In this document: in pieces, positions 33,088-42,195 of the stretch
Numbering within the stretch: position 1 is the first letter of the stretch
Layout of the letters: the number at the start of each line of letters is the position of its first letter
Assembly (NCBI RefSeq): GCF_008085905.1
Contig: NZ_VSFF01000010.1
Coordinates: forward strand, 62,001-126,000
DNA from: Actinomadura syzygii
Lineage (GTDB): Bacteria; Actinomycetota; Actinomycetes; Streptosporangiales; Streptosporangiaceae
Direction: 5' to 3'
Length of the DNA stretch: 64,000 nt
Made by a program: the position numbers and the translations under genes
Notes under the pieces: generated by a model
Databases searched by the model: none
The model's input: only the letters and a program-made list of their open reading frames with translations
Told to the model about the DNA's origin: nothing

Positions 33088-33914
33088 AGACTCTCCAAGA
33101 TCGCCTCAAGTAGCTTCAGGGATTCGTCGGTGGAAAGCGCCGCGCCCCTGATCAGGTCGAAACGTAGCGCATACGCCCGAACCGTGCTTCTCCGCTCGAT
33201 CAACTGGCCGCCCACGTGGCCTTCGACGTAGGCGGCATCCGGCTCCTCGTCGAAGCGCAGGATCGTGAACGCTCCCATGACTCCTGGATAGCTGCCCTTG
33301 GCGCTCGGGACGATCTGCATCGTGACGTTCAGCGGGTCGGCCAGATCGATCAGGTGCTGCACCTGGCCGCGCATGACCTCCGGTCCTCCGACCGGCCGCC
33401 TGACGGCGTACTCGTCGAAGACCACGACGACGTGGCACGGGTCTTCCCCGCTGAGGATCGCCTGGCGGGAGAGCCTCGTCTCCACGAGTTTCTCGGCCTC
33501 CTCCGGGGTCCGACTGGTCTTCAGTTGCTCGTAGGCGTACTCCGGCGTCTGGAAGAGGCCGGTCACCGCCATGGCCTCGAAACTGTGAATCACCGACGCC
33601 TCGGCCTCGCGCCGGATGAACTCGGGGAAGCCGGGCGGGAGGATTTGGAGGTGCCCGAGGCGCTGAATCCACTCCCAGATACGAACAAACACCCCTTTCG
33701 TCTCGAAAAGCGTGTCGCAGTCCTTCGCGAAGTCCTCGGACGGGGCGCTTTCGCCGCGCTCTATCTGGCCGACCCATTGGGGCGTGTAGCCGAGCTTCGC
33801 GGCGAGCTGCGGGCGTCCGAGATTCGCCCCTTCACGGCATGCGCGGAGTTCGGCACCGAAGTATTCGACGGGCGTCTTCGGGACCTCCAGGTCACGGGGA
33901 CGACGGGGCACCAT
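33084..33914 (-). CDS. XRE-family regulator with DUF5753 domain
   Basis: A 276-residue protein: N-terminal helix-turn-helix (about 17-70, with RPQLAAKLGYTPQWVGQIERGE) and a C-terminal DUF5753 domain (about 95-270), the standard partner of DUF397 proteins. Such pairs, of the BldB/WhiJ type, affect development and antibiotic production in streptomycetes. The gap upstream (33915-34063) is relatively AT-rich and probably holds its promoter. Confidence 0.92.
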   Translation of the reverse strand: MVPRRPRDLEVPKTPVEYFGAELRACREGANLGRPQLAAKLGYTPQWVGQIERGESAPSEDFAKDCDTLFETKGVFVRIWEWIQRLGHLQILPPGFPEFIRREAEASVIHSFEAMAVTGLFQTPEYAYEQLKTSRTPEEAEKLVETRLSRQAILSGEDPCHVVVVFDEYAVRRPVGGPEVMRGQVQHLIDLADPLNVTMQIVPSAKGSYPGVMGAFTILRFDEEPDAAYVEGHVGGQLIERRSTVRAYALRFDLIRGAALSTDESLKLLEAILESL

Positions 33915-34063
33915 TGCCTCCAGGGGGTTGGAAACCGACTTCGGTTTCGATTGCGCAGGACGGCCTTTTTCACATGTCCGTCTTGCACTTCCCGAGCTTA
34001 GGGTGATTACAGGGAGTTGTGAAGCGAATACCGAAAGGAATCGGATTGTGGATCGCTCCGCGC

Positions 34064-34396
34064 TCAGGTTTCCGGGTCACGGGTCTCGTCGAGGACGAGG
34101 GCGGTGCGGTCGACGGCACCGGCGCGGTGGGCGGCGGCGCCGATCGTCTGCGCCGCGACCGGCGCGGTGATCAACTGGAAGATCGCGACCAGCAGCAGCG
34201 ACGCGGCGGCCGGGCCGGTGCTCACCTGCGCCCCGGCGCCCGCGAGGATCAGCAGCAGCCCGATCGTGTGCGGCTTCGTCGCGGCGTGCAGGCGGCTCAG
34301 CAGGTCGGGGAACCGCACCACGCCGAGCGCGCCGACCGCGGAGAACGCCGCCCCGGCGGGCATCAGCACGGCGGTGACGACGTCGGCGGCGGTCAT
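34064..34396 (-). CDS. mrpG: Mrp antiporter subunit G
   Basis: A 110-residue three-helix membrane protein: GAAFSAVGALGVVRFPDLLSRLH is the MnhG/MrpG signature. Last gene of the six-gene operon, starting within the stop of mrpF. It has a charged tail of about 35 residues. Confidence 0.92.
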   Translation of the reverse strand: MTAADVVTAVLMPAGAAFSAVGALGVVRFPDLLSRLHAATKPHTIGLLLILAGAGAQVSTGPAAASLLLVAIFQLITAPVAAQTIGAAAHRAGAVDRTALVLDETRDPET

Positions 34397-34659
34397 GTCC
34401 GGTCCTCCCGCTCGGCGGCGAGACCGGCCGCCGACACCGAGCCGACGAAGCCGAGCAGCGCGATCACCACGAGGATGGTCGCGCCGGCCGGTTCGTCCCG
34501 GGCGGTGGCGCGCACCGCGATGCCGCTGACCAGCAGCACGGCCAGGACGTCCAGCGCCATGATCCGGTCGAACGGCGTCGGGCCGCGCACCAGCCGCGCG
34601 GCGGTCAGCAGGATCGCGGCGCCCAGCAGCGCCAGCGTCACGTCGTAGACAATGCTCAT
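34393..34659 (-). CDS. mrpF: Mrp antiporter subunit F
   Basis: An 88-residue three-helix subunit; RLVRGPTPFDRIMALDVLAV is the MnhF signature. ATG at 34659 overlaps the mrpE stop by four bases. Confidence 0.93.
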   Translation of the reverse strand: MSIVYDVTLALLGAAILLTAARLVRGPTPFDRIMALDVLAVLLVSGIAVRATARDEPAGATILVVIALLGFVGSVSAAGLAAEREDRT

Positions 34660-35180
34660 CGGTTCTCCGTCGGTGGGTCGTCCGGGACGACGAGGGCGCG
34701 CATCAGTCCCCGCTCGGTGTGCAGGACGCCGTCGCGCACGGCGTCCGCCTCCGCCCGGTCCCGGACGGGCATGCCGTGGACGAGCAGCACCGCCCGGTCC
34801 CAGTCCACGCCGACGAGGAGCGTGCCGGGGCGCAGCGACGTGCTCGTCATCACCGTCATCAGCACGATCTGCGACCGCGACCGCGCGGCGACCTCGACGA
34901 TCGCGCCGCGGATCCGTCCGGGGGCGCGCAGCGCGTGCCAGCCGATGACGGCGCTCGACACCACCAGATCCCGGGCGAACTCCAGCACGGACTCGGCGAG
35001 CCGCACCGGCCGCACCCGCGTGACGATCGGGACGGCCGGAAGCCGCGTCACCCGGTACGCGACGAGGACGGCCGCGATCCCGCCGACGAGCGTCGCGCCG
35101 TCGACGCGGCCCCACAGCAGCAGCCACACCGCGAGCAGCCACCCGCCCATCGCCAGCCGCGACCCGACGTGGCGGTTCAC
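34656..35180 (-). CDS. mrpE: Mrp antiporter subunit E
   Basis: A 174-residue subunit from GTG 35180: two or three helices near the N terminus, then a cytoplasmic domain with MTVMTSTSLRPGTLLVGVDWD and LLVHGMPV, the MnhE pattern. Its start overlaps the mrpD stop. Confidence 0.92.
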   Translation of the reverse strand: MNRHVGSRLAMGGWLLAVWLLLWGRVDGATLVGGIAAVLVAYRVTRLPAVPIVTRVRPVRLAESVLEFARDLVVSSAVIGWHALRAPGRIRGAIVEVAARSRSQIVLMTVMTSTSLRPGTLLVGVDWDRAVLLVHGMPVRDRAEADAVRDGVLHTERGLMRALVVPDDPPTENR

Positions 35181-36697
35181 CGCCGCGCCCCGTCCAGGAC
35201 GGCGTGCCGGTAGGCCGCCGGGTCCAGCAGGTCGGTCGCGGCGCCTCGGCTCCACGCCGACAGCGGACCGGCGAACACCGCGATGAGCAGCCCCGCCGCG
35301 ACCAGCACGGCGGTGACCGACTGCATCACCCGCACGCCGCCCCGCGTGTACGACTCGGGCGCGGGCGGCTCGGCGGCGTCGTCCGGCCGGGGGCGCCAGA
35401 AGCCGAGCGTCCAGATCCGCGTCATCGCCATCAGCGTGAGCAGGCTCGCCACGATCGCGACACCGGTGACGGCGTAGGCGAGCGCTCCGCCCGCGCCGAG
35501 CCCGGCCTGGAACAGCGCCAGCTTCGCGACGAACCCCGACGACGGCGGCACCCCGCTGACGCTCAGCGCCGGGACGAGGAACAGCACCGCGATGAACGAC
35601 GACAGCTTCGCGAGCCCGCCGAGCCGCCGCAGCGACGTCGACCCGGCGCGCCCCTGCATGAGGTCGGCGACCAGGAACAGCGTCGCCTGCACCACGATGT
35701 GGTGGACGAGGTACAGGATCGCCCCGGTGAGCCCCGCGACGCTGAACAGCCCGAGCCCGAACAGCATGTACCCGATGTGCCCGACGAGCGTGAACGAGAA
35801 CACGCGGTGGATGTCGTCGTGGGCCAGCGCGCCGAGCGTCCCGACGATCATCGTCGCGGCGGCCAGCCCCAGCATGACCCACGACTCGTGCGCGCGCGGG
35901 AACAGCAGCGTCTGGACGCGGATCAGCGCGTACACGGCGGCCTTCGTCAGCAGCGCGGCGAACACGGCGGTGACCTTGGTGACGGCGACCGGGTAGCTGT
36001 CCGGCAGCCAGAGGTGCATCGGGACGATCGCGCCCTTGATCCCGAACACGAGGAGGAACAGCAGGCCGAGCGCGGTCCGCGTCCCGGCGGGCAGGTCCGC
36101 GACGCGGCCGGACAGGTCGGCGAGGTTCACCGTCCCGGTCGCCGCGTAGGTCAGCCCGAGCGCGGTGAGGAACAGGATCGAGGACGTGAGGCTGACCACC
36201 GTGTACGTCATCCCGGCCCGCATCCGCTCGGCGGTCGGGACGAGCGTCATCAGCACGTAGCTCGACGCGAGCATGATCTCGAACGCGACGAACAGGTTGA
36301 ACAGGTCCCCGGCCAGGAACAGCAGGCACACCCCGGCGGTCAGGGCGAGGTAGGCGGGGTAGAACACGCCCGGCTCCCGGCCGTCCAGCCCGGCCGCGCC
36401 CTCCGCGACCGCGTGCAGCATGATCGCCAGCAGCACGGCGGCGGACACCGCCACGAGCAGCGCCGACAGCCGGTCCGCGACGAGCGTGATGCCGAGCGGC
36501 GCGGGATGGCCGCCGAGCTGGACGGCGATCGTCCCGTCCCGCGCGACGGCCGCGACCAGCCCGGCGGCGGCCGCGACCACGCCCGCCGCGACGAGCGGCG
36601 CGAGGACGCGCAGCCACGTGCTGCGGCGGCGGCTGACCATCGCCAGCGCCGCGCCGAGCAGCGGCAGCGCGAACGGCAGCGGAACGAGGACGTTCAC
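35177..36697 (-). CDS. mrpD: Mrp antiporter subunit D
   Basis: A 506-residue, about 14-helix proton-translocating subunit related to NuoM/NuoN. FEIMLASSYVLMTL, the invariant Lys in FGIKGAIVPMHLWLPDSYPVA, and HDDIHRVFSFTLVGHIGYM are visible. GTG at 36697 overlaps the mrpC stop. With MrpA it forms the ion-conducting part of the Na+(Ca2+,K+)/H+ antiporter. Confidence 0.94.
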   Translation of the reverse strand: MNVLVPLPFALPLLGAALAMVSRRRSTWLRVLAPLVAAGVVAAAAGLVAAVARDGTIAVQLGGHPAPLGITLVADRLSALLVAVSAAVLLAIMLHAVAEGAAGLDGREPGVFYPAYLALTAGVCLLFLAGDLFNLFVAFEIMLASSYVLMTLVPTAERMRAGMTYTVVSLTSSILFLTALGLTYAATGTVNLADLSGRVADLPAGTRTALGLLFLLVFGIKGAIVPMHLWLPDSYPVAVTKVTAVFAALLTKAAVYALIRVQTLLFPRAHESWVMLGLAAATMIVGTLGALAHDDIHRVFSFTLVGHIGYMLFGLGLFSVAGLTGAILYLVHHIVVQATLFLVADLMQGRAGSTSLRRLGGLAKLSSFIAVLFLVPALSVSGVPPSSGFVAKLALFQAGLGAGGALAYAVTGVAIVASLLTLMAMTRIWTLGFWRPRPDDAAEPPAPESYTRGGVRVMQSVTAVLVAAGLLIAVFAGPLSAWSRGAATDLLDPAAYRHAVLDGARR

Positions 36698-37128
36698 CCG
36701 CCACCGCCCTCGGCTTCTCCCTCTTCCACGGGGTCGGCGTCCTCGGCGCGCAGCTCGTCCCTGCGGCGGCGCTCGGCGCGGACGCGGCGGTCCTCGATAT
36801 CGTCCTGGACCTCGTCCTCCCCGAGCAGGAGCTGGCTCCGGTAGGCGAGGGCCAGCAGGAACGCCGTCACGCCGAACGTGATCACGATGGCGGTCAGCGC
36901 CATCGCCTGCGGCAGCGGGTCCGCCATCCGGCGGCCGCGGTGCGGGCCGCCGAGCAGCGGCGGCGCGCCCGCCGCGCCGCCCGCGATCAGCAGCAGGAGG
37001 TTCGCGCCGTGGCCGAGCAGCATGAACCCGACGACGACGCGGATCAGCGACCGCTGCATCAGCAGCTCGAACCCGGCCGCGAACAGCACCGCGACCACCG
37101 CCACGAGGACGAGCGCGGGCCCGCTCAC
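36694..37128 (-). CDS. mrpC: Mrp antiporter subunit C
   Basis: A 144-residue NuoK-like subunit with three helices (GFELLMQRSLIRVVVGFMLLG; MALTAIVITFGVTAFLLAL) and a highly charged 45-residue tail. GTG at 37128, seven bases after GGAGG, overlaps the mrpA stop (GTGA); an alternative GTG is at 37134. Confidence 0.93.
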   Translation of the reverse strand: MSGPALVLVAVVAVLFAAGFELLMQRSLIRVVVGFMLLGHGANLLLLIAGGAAGAPPLLGGPHRGRRMADPLPQAMALTAIVITFGVTAFLLALAYRSQLLLGEDEVQDDIEDRRVRAERRRRDELRAEDADPVEEGEAEGGGG

Positions 37129-39926
37129 GGCCACTCCTCCGTGCCGGCGGCGTCCGGTTCCTCCAGGGCAGCGCCGAGCGTGGTGAGGATCGTCGCGACG
37201 AGCCCGAGCACCAGCAGGTACACGCCGAGGTCGAAGAGCAGGCTGGTGGACGCCTTGACGTCCCCGATCCAGGGCGCCGACACGCGCAGCGTCTCCGGGT
37301 GCAGGAACGCGCCGCCGGACGCCCAGCCGGACGCGCCCGCCGCGACCGCCAGCGCCAGCCCGCCGCCGACGAGGACGCTCGGCCGCCCCGGCAGCGCGGT
37401 CGCGAGCTCCCGCCGCCCGCCCGGCAGGTACCGCAGGACGAACGCCATCCCGGCGACGAGCCCCCCGACGAACCCGCCGCCGGGTCGGCCGTGCCCCGCG
37501 ACCAGCAGGTATATCGAGAACAGCAGGATCGTCGGGCCGAGCAGCCGGGCCGTCGCCTCCAGCACCACCGACGACCCGGCGAGCGGCGGACGCCCCGGCG
37601 CCGCGAGCCACCGCTCCTTCGCGGGCGAGCCCGCGGCCGCACCGTCGGGAGGAGGCGGCGGCCCGGCCATGACCAGGCCGACGACGCCGATCGCCGCCAC
37701 CGCCAGCACCGCGATCTCGCCGAGCGTGTCGAGCGCGCGGAGGTCGTCCAGGATCACGTTCACCACGTTCTTCCCGCCCTCCTCTGCCGCGAGCCGGGCA
37801 TAACGCGGACCGACCGGGCTCGTGGTCCGGCTGAGCGCCGCGACCAGCAGGAACGCCGCGACGAACCCGCCGAGGGCGAGGCTGGTCGCCGCGGTCGCGA
37901 TCCGGCCGGGGACGCCGCGGCGGCGCGGCGGGAACCGGTCCGGCAGCCGCCGCAGCACCAGCACGAGCATGATCAGCGAGAGGGTCTCCACGACGAGGAG
38001 CGTGAGCGCGAGGTCGGGGGCGCCCTGCACGACGAACAGGCCGCCCGTCCCGTAGCCGACGCCCGCGAGCAGCAGCGCGGACGACAGCCTGCGCCGCGAC
38101 CGCAGCGCGGCCAGCGCGCACCCGGCCACCACGAGGGACAGGACGAGCTGCGCGGGCTCGTCCCAGCCGCGCAGCTCCCCGGCCGAGGCGGCCGTGCCGT
38201 CGCCCCTGGCCAGGGCCATGACCAGCGCCGTCCCCGGGAGGAGGAGCACCATGCCGCCGATGACGCCGAGGTAGACCGGCAGCGACCCGATCTGCACGCG
38301 CCGCGTCACCGCGTGCGCGCCCGCGAGGACGGACTCGACCGCGCCGTCGTAGGCGCGCTGCGCGTCCGGGACCCGCCACCGGACGGCCCGTGCCGGGAAC
38401 GTCCGGCCGACCGCGCCGTACACGGCGGCGCCCGCGGCGAGCGCGACGAGGGAGAGCGCGATCGGCAGGCCGAAGCCGTGCCACAGCGTCAGATCGAACC
38501 CGGTGTCCGGGCCGAGCGCGGCGGCGTACGGCCCGACGAGGCTCTGCACCGGCGCCGGGTAGGCGCCCAGCGCGAACCCGGCCGCCGCGAGCACCGCGAC
38601 CGGCACGACCAGCCCCCACGGCTCGCTCGCACGGCCCCCGTCAGCCGCCTCGTCCGCCGCGCCGCCGAACGCGCCGTGCAGGAACCGCAGGCCGTAGGCG
38701 ACGGTCAGCGCCGACCCGGCGACCACCCCGGCGAGGACAGCGGCGTCCAGCCCGCCGTGCGCGAACGCCTTCACCGCCGCCTCCTTCGCCACGAACCCGA
38801 GGAACGGCGGGAGCCCGACCATGGACGCGACGGCGGCCGTCCCGGCGGCGGCTAGGACGGGCAGCCGCCGTCCCGTCCCGGACAGGCGGTCGGCGCGGCG
38901 CGTCCCCGTCTCGTGCTCGACGACGCCGACCGCGAGGAACAGCGGGGCCTTGAACAGGCCGTGCGCGAGCAGCAGCGCGGCGCCCGCGAGCGCGGCCGTC
39001 CGGGTGCCGTCGCCGAGGAGGAGCATGAGCAGGCCGAGCTGGCTGACCGTCCCGTAGGCGAGGAGGCGTTTCAGGTCGTCCTGGCGCAGCGCGATGACCC
39101 CGCCGACGAGCAGGCTGACGAGCCCGGCCGCGACCGTCATCGGACGCCACACGCCGTCGCCGGCGAACGCGGGCGCGAGCCGCGCCACCAGGTAGACGCC
39201 CGCCTTCACCATCGCCGCCGCGTGCAGGTAGGCGCTGACCGGCGTCGGCGCGACCATCGCGGCGGGCAGCCAGCCGTGCAGCGGCACCTGCGCGGACTTG
39301 GCGAACGCGCCGAGCAGCACCAGCACCGCGCCCGCCCGCGCCGCGCCGCCGCCGGGCGGGTCGGCGAGCAGGGCGGAGATCCGGTACGTCCCGGCGGACT
39401 GCCCGACCAGCACGAACCCGGCGAGCATCACGAGGCCGAACGCGGTGGTGGTGAGCAGCGCCTCGACGGCGGCCCGCCGGTCCGCCGCCCGGTCGGGGCG
39501 GGCCGCGCCGATCAGGATGAAGGAGCTGACCGTGGTCAGCTCCCAGAACACGTAGAGGACGAGGAGGTTGTCGGCCAGCACCAGCCCCGTCATCGCGCCC
39601 GCGAACGCGATCAGCGTCCCGGTGAGCAGCCGCTCGGGCCGCTCGAAGTACCAGGCCGAGTAGCAGAGGACGACGGCCCCGACCCCGCCGACCAGCACCA
39701 GCATGACGACGGCGAGGGCATCGAGCCGGAAGTCCACGGCGAGCCCGAGGTCGGGCGCCCATTCGAGGCTGGACGTGACGTCGCCGCCGCCCGCCCGGCT
39801 CACCGCCCACGCGGCGGTCGCCGCCGGGAGGACGGCGGCGGCGCATCCCATCGCGCGGCGGTGGCGGCCGAGGGCCCAGGGCACGGCGACGGCCGCGACG
39901 GCATGGGCGAGAACCAGCGTCAGCAT
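37125..39926 (-). CDS. mrpA: Mrp antiporter subunit A with fused B domain
   Basis: A 933-residue, many-helix subunit. The first 500 residues are NuoL-like, with VFWELTTVSSFILIG and AAAMVKAGVYLVARL. The C-terminal part carries the MrpB domain (LDTLGEIAVLAVAAIGVVGL; PGGGFVGGLVAGMAFVLRY), so MrpB is fused and the operon is A(B)-C-D-E-F-G. First gene of the operon. It should exchange Na+ for H+ and serve pH and sodium homeostasis. Confidence 0.95.
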   Translation of the reverse strand: MLTLVLAHAVAAVAVPWALGRHRRAMGCAAAVLPAATAAWAVSRAGGGDVTSSLEWAPDLGLAVDFRLDALAVVMLVLVGGVGAVVLCYSAWYFERPERLLTGTLIAFAGAMTGLVLADNLLVLYVFWELTTVSSFILIGAARPDRAADRRAAVEALLTTTAFGLVMLAGFVLVGQSAGTYRISALLADPPGGGAARAGAVLVLLGAFAKSAQVPLHGWLPAAMVAPTPVSAYLHAAAMVKAGVYLVARLAPAFAGDGVWRPMTVAAGLVSLLVGGVIALRQDDLKRLLAYGTVSQLGLLMLLLGDGTRTAALAGAALLLAHGLFKAPLFLAVGVVEHETGTRRADRLSGTGRRLPVLAAAGTAAVASMVGLPPFLGFVAKEAAVKAFAHGGLDAAVLAGVVAGSALTVAYGLRFLHGAFGGAADEAADGGRASEPWGLVVPVAVLAAAGFALGAYPAPVQSLVGPYAAALGPDTGFDLTLWHGFGLPIALSLVALAAGAAVYGAVGRTFPARAVRWRVPDAQRAYDGAVESVLAGAHAVTRRVQIGSLPVYLGVIGGMVLLLPGTALVMALARGDGTAASAGELRGWDEPAQLVLSLVVAGCALAALRSRRRLSSALLLAGVGYGTGGLFVVQGAPDLALTLLVVETLSLIMLVLVLRRLPDRFPPRRRGVPGRIATAATSLALGGFVAAFLLVAALSRTTSPVGPRYARLAAEEGGKNVVNVILDDLRALDTLGEIAVLAVAAIGVVGLVMAGPPPPPDGAAAGSPAKERWLAAPGRPPLAGSSVVLEATARLLGPTILLFSIYLLVAGHGRPGGGFVGGLVAGMAFVLRYLPGGRRELATALPGRPSVLVGGGLALAVAAGASGWASGGAFLHPETLRVSAPWIGDVKASTSLLFDLGVYLLVLGLVATILTTLGAALEEPDAAGTEEWP

Positions 39927-40136
39927 GCCGCCGCAGCCCCCCTCCGCCTGGCATGTCGCTGGATGATCTACCCGGCCAGCGCCCCCGAAACGGTGCCCCG
40001 CCCCGCCCCGGGACGGCGGCCGGGGCGCGGCCCCGCGCGGCCGATAAGGCTTCGATAACGCCCGTCCGTAGCGTCGTTCGCGTCACCGAAGGCGCCGCCC
40101 GCCCACCGGGCCGCGCCACGACGAACGGGGAACGAG

Positions 40137-40535
40137 ATGAGCAGGATCCGAATCGGGCTGCTGGCCGGGGCGGTGGCGGCGGGGGCCGTCGTCGCCGCCG
40201 CGCCGTCGGCCGCCCTGGCGGCCACGACCACCGCCACCGCGGGCAGCTGCCCGAAGGGCGACGTGTGCGTGTGGAGCGGTCCGAACGCCACCGGCACACG
40301 CTGCAACTGGGACGGCAACGACCCTGACTGGCAGGGCGGCGCCGTGCAGTGCAAGCCGTACGGCTTCAGGGTCAACAGCGTCTGGAACAACGGGTACACG
40401 AGCGACCCGTACAACAAGGTCAGGTTCTACCGGAACGCGAACTACTCGGGGCAGATCTCCGACCCGCTGCCGGTCACCTCCCAGCCGGTGAACGCGGCGA
40501 ACCTGTCGATCCGCTCGCACCAGTGGTCGCGGTAG
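40137..40535 (+). CDS. Secreted peptidase-inhibitor family I36-like protein
   Basis: A 132-residue exported protein with a signal peptide (cleavage near ALAATTT) and the I36/SMPI-like core: CPKGDVCVWSGPNATGTRC, W-rich middle, SVWNNGYTSDPYNKVRFYRNANYSG. Streptomyces members inhibit metalloproteases. Four Cys residues could form two disulfides. A paralogue follows immediately. Confidence 0.85.
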   Translation: MSRIRIGLLAGAVAAGAVVAAAPSAALAATTTATAGSCPKGDVCVWSGPNATGTRCNWDGNDPDWQGGAVQCKPYGFRVNSVWNNGYTSDPYNKVRFYRNANYSGQISDPLPVTSQPVNAANLSIRSHQWSR

Positions 40536-40543
40536 GGGTCGGC

Positions 40544-41041
40544 GTGCGAACGATGCGGATCGCCGTGACGGGCCTCGCCGCCGCCGCCGGGCTAGCCGCC
40601 CTCCTGACGCCCGCCGCCGCGCAGGCCGACACGGCGCGTGTCGGTACGGCGCGTGTCGGTACGGCGCGTGTCGGTACGGCGCATGTCGGTACGGCGCATG
40701 TCGGTACGGCGCATGTCGGTACGGCGAAGGCCGGTGCGGGCGTCGCCGCCTGGCAGGGCTCCTGCGCGAAGGGCGACTTCTGCGTCTGGAGCGGCAAGGA
40801 CGGCACCGGCACCAGATGCGCGTGGAACGGCGACGACCCCGACTGGTGGGGAGGGAGCGTCCAGTGCAGGCCGACGTTCCTCGTCAGCTCCTACTGGAAC
40901 AACGGCTACACGGGCTCCTACAGCAAGGTCAAGGTCTACGAGTTCGCCAACTATGAGGCGTACTGGGGAACGATCTCCGCGGGTCAGCGGGGCAGCTTCT
41001 GGGAGGGCCAGCTCATGCGCTCCCACAAATGGGTGAACTAG
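40544..41041 (+). CDS. Second secreted I36-like protein with pentapeptide repeats
   Basis: A 165-residue paralogue of the preceding protein (GTG 40544; an ATG at 40553 is the alternative). After the signal peptide (cleavage near AQADTA), seven TAxxG pentapeptides (residues 30-64; TARVG x3, TAHVG x3, TAKAG) form a linker before the I36 core (CAKGDFCVWSGKDGTGTRC, SSYWNNGYTGSYSKVKVYEFANYE). Tandem duplication of the gene plus repeat growth in the linker are evident. It is convergent with the SARP regulator. Confidence 0.83.
   Translation: MRTMRIAVTGLAAAAGLAALLTPAAAQADTARVGTARVGTARVGTAHVGTAHVGTAHVGTAKAGAGVAAWQGSCAKGDFCVWSGKDGTGTRCAWNGDDPDWWGGSVQCRPTFLVSSYWNNGYTGSYSKVKVYEFANYEAYWGTISAGQRGSFWEGQLMRSHKWVN
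40631..40735 (+). repeat. Seven 15-bp tandem repeats
   Basis: Three exact copies of ACGGCGCGTGTCGGT, three of ACGGCGCATGTCGGT, and one diverged copy. Near-identity at the DNA level suggests recent slipped-strand growth. Copy-number changes keep the reading frame. Confidence 0.95.
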
Positions 41042-41141
41042 GGACTCATCGATCCCGGTTCGACCCCGGAAGGCCGCCGAGAGCCGCGCCCTCGGCGGCC
41101 TTCCGCCGTCCGCGGCCGCCGGGCGCGCGACGCGCCCGCTG

Positions 41142-42056
41142 TCAGCAGCCGCGCGCGGCACGCGACGGGCCCGCCGTCCGCCGCCAGCGCAGCGCCCGCT
41201 CGCGCGGCGTCCCGCAGGACACCGGCGCCGGGACGACCGGCGGCAGCGGATGCGTCGACGGGTCGTCCCGCAGGATGGCGGCGTGGACGTCCCGCAGCTC
41301 GCGTCCGGGCTCCAGGCCCAGCTCCTCGGTGAGCTTGCGGCGCCCCTCCCGGTACACGTCGAGGGCCTCGCTCTGCCGTCCCGCCCGCGCGAGCGCCAGC
41401 ATCAGCAGGACGCGCAGCCGCTCCCGGTACGGGTGCTCCCCCACCGGGCCGATGAGGTCGCCGACCAGCTCGTGGTGCCGGCCGAGCGCCAAGTCCACCT
41501 GCGCGGCCTCTTCTGTGCCGGTCAGGCGCAGCTCGTCCCAGCGGGCCGCGCCCGCCTCGATGTGCGTGCCGGTGAGCCCGGCGAGGGCGGGGCCGTCCCA
41601 GCGGGCGAGCGCGGCGCGGAACCGTCCGGCGGCGTCCGCGAGACGTCCGGCCGCCGCGTCCCGGCGCGCCGCGGCGATCTCGTCGGCGGCGGCGAGCGCG
41701 TCGATCGTCCCCGCCTCGGCCGGGACGCGGTACCCCGGCCGGACCGTCTCGATCACGTGCCCCGCGCAGCCCCCGGCACCGGCGCCCGCGTCACGGAACG
41801 CGCGCCGCAGCCCCGACACGGCGATGGCCACCTGGGTGCGGGCGGACGCCGGAGGGCCGTCCGGCCACACCGCGTCCACCAGCCGTTCGACCGGGACCGG
41901 CCGGTCGGGTTCGAGGAGCAGCGCGGCCAGCACCAGCCGGGACCGGCCGCCGCCGAGGTCGACCGGGCGCCCCCGCACCCCGGCGCGTAGCGGGCCCAAG
42001 ATCCGAAATTGCACGCGGTCCGTCACCCGTCGCGTCACCCCTTCCGTGGCGGTCAT
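41142..42056 (-). CDS. SARP-family (AfsR/DnrI/RedD-like) transcriptional activator
   Basis: About 304 residues: an OmpR-type winged-helix DNA-binding domain (about 10-105: VQFRILGPLRAGVRGRPVDLG, ARTQVAIAVSGLRRAF) and a bacterial transcriptional activator domain (about 110-260, ending LARAGRQSEALDVYREGRR and LTEELGLEPGRELRDVHAAIL). Stand-alone SARPs activate secondary-metabolite clusters, but none is visible here. The start at 42056 is preferred over an upstream ATG at 42113; no clear ribosome binding site is seen for either. Confidence 0.88.
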   Translation of the reverse strand: MTATEGVTRRVTDRVQFRILGPLRAGVRGRPVDLGGGRSRLVLAALLLEPDRPVPVERLVDAVWPDGPPASARTQVAIAVSGLRRAFRDAGAGAGGCAGHVIETVRPGYRVPAEAGTIDALAAADEIAAARRDAAAGRLADAAGRFRAALARWDGPALAGLTGTHIEAGAARWDELRLTGTEEAAQVDLALGRHHELVGDLIGPVGEHPYRERLRVLLMLALARAGRQSEALDVYREGRRKLTEELGLEPGRELRDVHAAILRDDPSTHPLPPVVPAPVSCGTPRERALRWRRTAGPSRAARGC

Positions 42057-42195
42057 TGCGTGGACGATCGCGGGGTGAACGCCGTGGGCCCGGCGTGCGG
42101 GGTACCCCGGCACGGTAGACGGGCGGCCCGCCGAGCCGGGTTCGCTTCGCCGGGCAAAATCCGTTCCAAACCGTTCAGAACAGCGAACGCACAGG

